Both the position numbers and the translations under genes were made by a program. A DNA stretch of 64,000 bases from Mucilaginibacter conchicola (GTDB lineage: Bacteria; Bacteroidota; Bacteroidia; Sphingobacteriales; Sphingobacteriaceae), in contig NZ_QWDC01000002.1 of the NCBI RefSeq assembly GCF_003432115.1, forward strand, positions 372,001 through 436,000, in the 5' to 3' direction. The notes beneath the pieces were generated by a model. The model ran no database searches and was not told the DNA's origin. It was given only the letters and a program-made list of their open reading frames with translations. Shown one piece after another: positions 61,572-64,000 of this stretch (position 1 is the first letter of the stretch; every line of letters begins with the position of its first letter).

Positions 61572-62156
61572 ATGGATTTTCAATTGAAAAGTGATCAGGA
61601 TCTAATCCATCTCTATATAGCCGGTGAAGAAGCGGGACTCGTTGAGTTGATACGCCGTTACCAGGCCAAAATTTACACCTCTATTTATTTACTGGTTAAG
61701 GACGAAGCCCTTGCCGAGGATATCTTTCAGGATACTTTCATCAAAGTAATTAACACGCTTAAAGCGGGTAAATACAATGAGGAAGGTAAGTTTTTGCCAT
61801 GGGTTACCCGTATTGGCCATAACCTGGTGATAGACCATTTCCGCCGCGAGAAACGCGCGCCAATGGTTAGCGGCGGCGACGACTTTGACATCTTCGAGGT
61901 GCTTGGCCACTATGACGAAAGTGCCGAAGACCGTATGGTACGCGAGCAAACGCATAAAGACCTTAAAGCTTTAATACAACTTTTACCTGCCGAGCAGAAA
62001 GAGGTTTTGATTATGCGCCACTTTGGCGATATGAGCTTTAAAGAGATTGCCGATGTTACCGATGTAAGCATTAATACCGCCCTTGGCCGTATGCGCTATG
62101 CATTGAACAACCTGCGCAAAATGATGCAGAACAAAGAGCTGAGCTTAAAGAATTAG
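61572..62156 (+). CDS. ECF-type RNA polymerase sigma factor
   Basis: This 194-residue protein has sigma-70 region 2 (about 15-95: ALAEDIFQDTFIKVINTL and LPWVTRIGHNLVIDHFRR, which binds the -10 region and core enzyme). Region 4 (about 130-185: LPAEQKEVLIMRHFGDMSFKEIADVTDVSINTALGRMRYALNNLRK) carries the helix-turn-helix. This size and order is typical of group IV sigma factors. No anti-sigma gene follows: the next gene is on the same strand 226 bases on and encodes a small soluble protein. A terminator follows directly. Confidence 0.93.
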   Translation: MDFQLKSDQDLIHLYIAGEEAGLVELIRRYQAKIYTSIYLLVKDEALAEDIFQDTFIKVINTLKAGKYNEEGKFLPWVTRIGHNLVIDHFRREKRAPMVSGGDDFDIFEVLGHYDESAEDRMVREQTHKDLKALIQLLPAEQKEVLIMRHFGDMSFKEIADVTDVSINTALGRMRYALNNLRKMMQNKELSLKN

Positions 62157-62210
62157 AAAGGGTAACGACAGGCCCTACACTTTTCGTTAAACTAAAATAT
62201 TTTACAAAAT

Positions 62211-62246
62211 AAAAGTCCCCGGTATATAATATATCGGGGGCTTTTT
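62211..62246 (+). terminator. Terminator after the ECF sigma gene
   Basis: AAAAGTCCCC...GGGGGCTTTTT with an AT-rich palindromic inner stem (GGTATATAATATATC) gives a long hairpin ending in five T residues. Confidence 0.85.
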
Positions 62247-62382
62247 AGTTTAATGGTTGTTAGTTTGGATGACCGCTGCGGAAGGAAAAATGAGGCGATA
62301 AAAAAATTTCATTTAATTTTCATCTTTCTAAAATAATCATCAAAACTTATCGTTATTTTTATACTTAACAAACAAACAGCTT

Positions 62383-62580
62383 ATGGGTGAAACCTTTACA
62401 ACAACATTTAATGCGTTCACTAATAAAGCACAGGTGAAAGAATCTGATGTACATGAAAACTTAGAAGCGGACGATGTGATATTTTATCACTCCATCCGGG
62501 CGGAACTTGATCTTCTGAAGAAAAAGCCGAATCCGCAAACCATTCATCAGATACTTAATTATTCAAAAAGCCTGCGTTAA
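62383..62580 (+). CDS. Small hypothetical protein
   Basis: This 65-residue soluble protein is helical in its second half (FYHSIRAELDLLKKKPNPQTIHQILNYSKSLR) and acidic in the middle. No signal peptide, no family recognised. ATG at 62383 follows an AT-rich promoter-like region. The codon use fits the host. It could be a small regulator; the reality of the gene is supported by length and composition only. Confidence 0.55.
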   Translation: MGETFTTTFNAFTNKAQVKESDVHENLEADDVIFYHSIRAELDLLKKKPNPQTIHQILNYSKSLR

Positions 62581-62664
62581 TTAGTACGCAAACACGTTAC
62601 TGGTTCATAGTTCAAATTGAGGGTAGTATTATCCTGTTTTTGAGGTATGAACCTTTCTATTTTT

Positions 62665-62765
62665 AGGGGCCTCTCCCCAACCCCTCTCCGAGGGAGAGGG
62701 GCTTTAGAAAACTTTACTTTTAAAGTCTCCCCGCCAGCTGGCGGGGGAGATTTAGAGGGGGCTTC
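62665..62765. repeat. Cluster of G/C-rich mini-palindromes before nth
   Basis: CCCCAACCCCTCTCCGAGGG and a second module TCCCCGCCAGCTGGCGGGGGA lie back to back in the 271-base gap (62581-62851). The second is the same GCCAGCTGGC palindrome that sits inside truA. No gene fits in the gap. Confidence 0.75.
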
Positions 62766-62851
62766 TTCAATTAATTGTCCTTCCCCCCTTGCCCATCTCC
62801 CTCTAATTAAAGATTTTTGTAAAAGGTTCGCTTAAACGAACCGCTAACCAA

Positions 62852-63613
62852 ATGCTCAAAAAAGAACGCTACAAGTACTTTGTAGAATATTTCTCCAAAA
62901 ACCAGCCCAACGCCGTTACCGAACTGCATTATAATAGTCCTTATCAATTGCTGGTGGCGGTGATACTATCTGCCCAGTGTACCGATAAGCGCATTAACCA
63001 GGTAACGCCAAAACTATTTGAGCGCTTCCCCGATGCTGCCAGTCTTGCGGCTTCTGATGCCGATGAAATATTCCCATACATCCGCAGTGTGAGCTATCCT
63101 AATAACAAGGCAAAGCACCTGGCCGGAATGGGTAAACTGTTGATGGAAAATTTTAACGGAGTAGTGCCTTCTGATCTAAAAGACCTACAAACCCTGCCCG
63201 GTGTTGGCCGCAAAACGGCGAATGTGATCGCCTCGGTGGTATTTGATGCGCCGGCTATTGCTGTGGATACGCATGTTTTTAGGGTATCAAACAGAATAGG
63301 ATTAACTACCCGCGCCACTACCCCGCTGGCAGTGGAGAAACAACTGGTAGAATATCTGCCGCAGGATACTTTGGCTATTGCCCACCACTGGCTCATATTG
63401 CATGGCCGCTACATCTGCGTGGCCCGCACACCGAAGTGTGAGATCTGTCCGCTTACCTGGTTTTGCAAATATTACGAACAACATAATACCGAAAAAGCCC
63501 TTCTTAAAGCCGAGGCCGCCAAACAAAAGAAAGCCGAAGCCGCCAAAAAGAAACGCACGCTGAACACCATCAGCAAAGAGCTAAAGAAGCGCAGTGTTGA
63601 TAAGAATAATTGA
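62852..63613 (+). CDS. nth: Endonuclease III (DNA glycosylase/AP lyase)
   Basis: This 253-residue enzyme removes oxidised pyrimidines in base-excision repair. The helix-hairpin-helix LPGVGRKTANVI (near 110) has the catalytic Lys, and AVDTHVFRVSNRIGL has the catalytic Asp near 134. The [4Fe-4S] Cys set is CVARTPKCEICPLTWFCKY (near 189-207). A Lys/Ala-rich tail of about 40 residues (from 214) is an extension not seen in E. coli Nth. It precedes recA on the same strand, with a family A palindrome between. Confidence 0.96.
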   Translation: MLKKERYKYFVEYFSKNQPNAVTELHYNSPYQLLVAVILSAQCTDKRINQVTPKLFERFPDAASLAASDADEIFPYIRSVSYPNNKAKHLAGMGKLLMENFNGVVPSDLKDLQTLPGVGRKTANVIASVVFDAPAIAVDTHVFRVSNRIGLTTRATTPLAVEKQLVEYLPQDTLAIAHHWLILHGRYICVARTPKCEICPLTWFCKYYEQHNTEKALLKAEAAKQKKAEAAKKKRTLNTISKELKKRSVDKNN

Positions 63614-63651
63614 TTGGTTGAGGATGGTTGGGTAAGTTTACCAAACAACTG

Positions 63652-63738
63652 TGTCATTGCGAGCGACAGCGTGGCAATCTCCTCGCGTGCAAATAAACGC
63701 GACAAGATTGCCACGTCGCTACGCTCCTCGCAATGACA
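63652..63738. repeat. Family A palindromic repeat, copy 6
   Basis: TGTCATTGCGAGCGACAGCG and its complement around CGCTCCTCGCAATGACA surround a spacer of about 25 bases. It lies between nth and recA. Confidence 0.9.
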
Positions 63739-63793
63739 TTTTGATCAATAAAAAATATTTACTAAAAAAATTAGCATTTAATAAAAATACTAC

Positions 63794-63801
63794 TATATTT
63801 G
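63794..63801 (+). promoter_or_regulatory. recA: Promoter -7 box (TATATTTG) for recA
   Basis: This exact TAnnTTTG lies 19 bases before the recA ATG at 63821. No clear TTTG is at the -33 position, and I see no LexA-type operator. Confidence 0.6.
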
Positions 63802-63820
63802 TTTCACATTAGATTTTAAG

Positions 63821-64000
63821 ATGAGCAACACAGATAAATTGAAAGCATTGCAGCTTACGCTTGATAAGCTGGAAAAATCATACGGTAAAGGTACCATCAT
63901 GAAACTGGGCGAATCGGTTGTTGAACAAACCGAAACTATCTCAACCGGTTCATTGGGCCTTGATATTGCCTTGGGTGTTAATGGCTTGCCAAAGGGCAGG
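63821..64000 (+). CDS. recA: Recombinase RecA, N-terminal part
   Basis: Only the first 60 residues are in the window. [32 protein letters not shown] then the [21 protein letters not shown] block are typical of RecA. The gene continues past the window edge, so the Walker A and core are not visible. RecA catalyses homologous strand exchange and stimulates the SOS response. Promoter TATATTTG lies at 63794-63801. Confidence 0.95.
   Translation, partial: MSNTDKLKALQLTLDKLEKSYGKGTIMKLGESVVEQTETISTGSLGLDIALGVNGLPKGR

Noticed and set aside
1..64000. CRISPR arrays, tRNA or rRNA genes
   Set aside because: I saw no regular direct repeats with spacers and no tRNA or rRNA pattern in any gap; the repeats present are palindromes.

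Overview
The window looks like a chromosomal segment of a Bacteroidota member of the family Sphingobacteriaceae, most like Mucilaginibacter or Pedobacter. This rests on gene content and signals, not on a database search. The supporting signs are two large secreted proteins with the type B C-terminal sorting domain of the type IX secretion system, lineage-typical small families (DUF3098, DUF4293, DUF5683), a TonB-dependent receptor, a secreted GH20 hexosaminidase, promoters of the Bacteroidota form TTTG-N19-TAnnTTTG, and few Shine-Dalgarno sequences. I see no rRNA, tRNA, CRISPR array or insertion sequence with a transposase.

Layout. 0-3.4 kb is the most accessory-looking part: a lipoprotein, an AT-rich two-gene cassette (a DUF4747-like soluble protein plus a membrane partner), a small coiled protein and an orphan Hint-fold protein. 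3.4-9.3 kb holds a GH20 hexosaminidase, a vitamin B12/metal-binding-protein homologue without a signal peptide, a LysE-type exporter and a DUF2157-like membrane protein. 9.5-17 kb holds ribF, truB, an alpha/beta hydrolase, a secreted barrel-like protein, a DUF4293 protein, truA and an ABC exporter. 17-24.6 kb holds an oxidoreductase, a TlpA-like thioredoxin protein, a lipoprotein, an RlmI-type methyltransferase, an MlaF/MlaE lipid-transport pair and a short-chain dehydrogenase. 24.6-35.6 kb is mostly envelope functions: PspC and LiaF-like proteins, an RDD protein, a TonB receptor, a soluble sugar dehydrogenase, two tandem T9SS cargo paralogues and an FMN reductase.

35.8-42.6 kb is a housekeeping block for chromosome partition and cell envelope: parA-parB-DUF5683-dapB-lepB, then ftsX-DUF3098-uppP. 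These link chromosome segregation, lysine/diaminopimelate synthesis, protein secretion, division and the lipid carrier cycle. 42.7-50.7 kb holds a DEAD-box helicase, two small exported proteins, gpsA, a TolC plus HlyD/MacA-type adaptor operon, a polysaccharide deacetylase and a GNAT acetyltransferase. 51.3-64 kb holds a second sugar dehydrogenase, aconitase, several small exported proteins, a glycine-rich-domain protein, uvrA, an ECF sigma factor, nth and the start of recA.

The most distinctive property is the density of dispersed non-coding repeats. Two families of roughly 90-140 bp palindromes, one core with GTCATTGCGAG and one with TGTCATTTCGA, lie in at least ten gaps. A larger mosaic element with A/T-rich terminal hairpins occurs three times. 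G/C-rich mini-palindromes have invaded coding sequence: a 78-bp copy sits in frame inside truA. Several genes also have a promoter -7 box only 4-9 bases before the start codon, which predicts leaderless or nearly leaderless transcripts.
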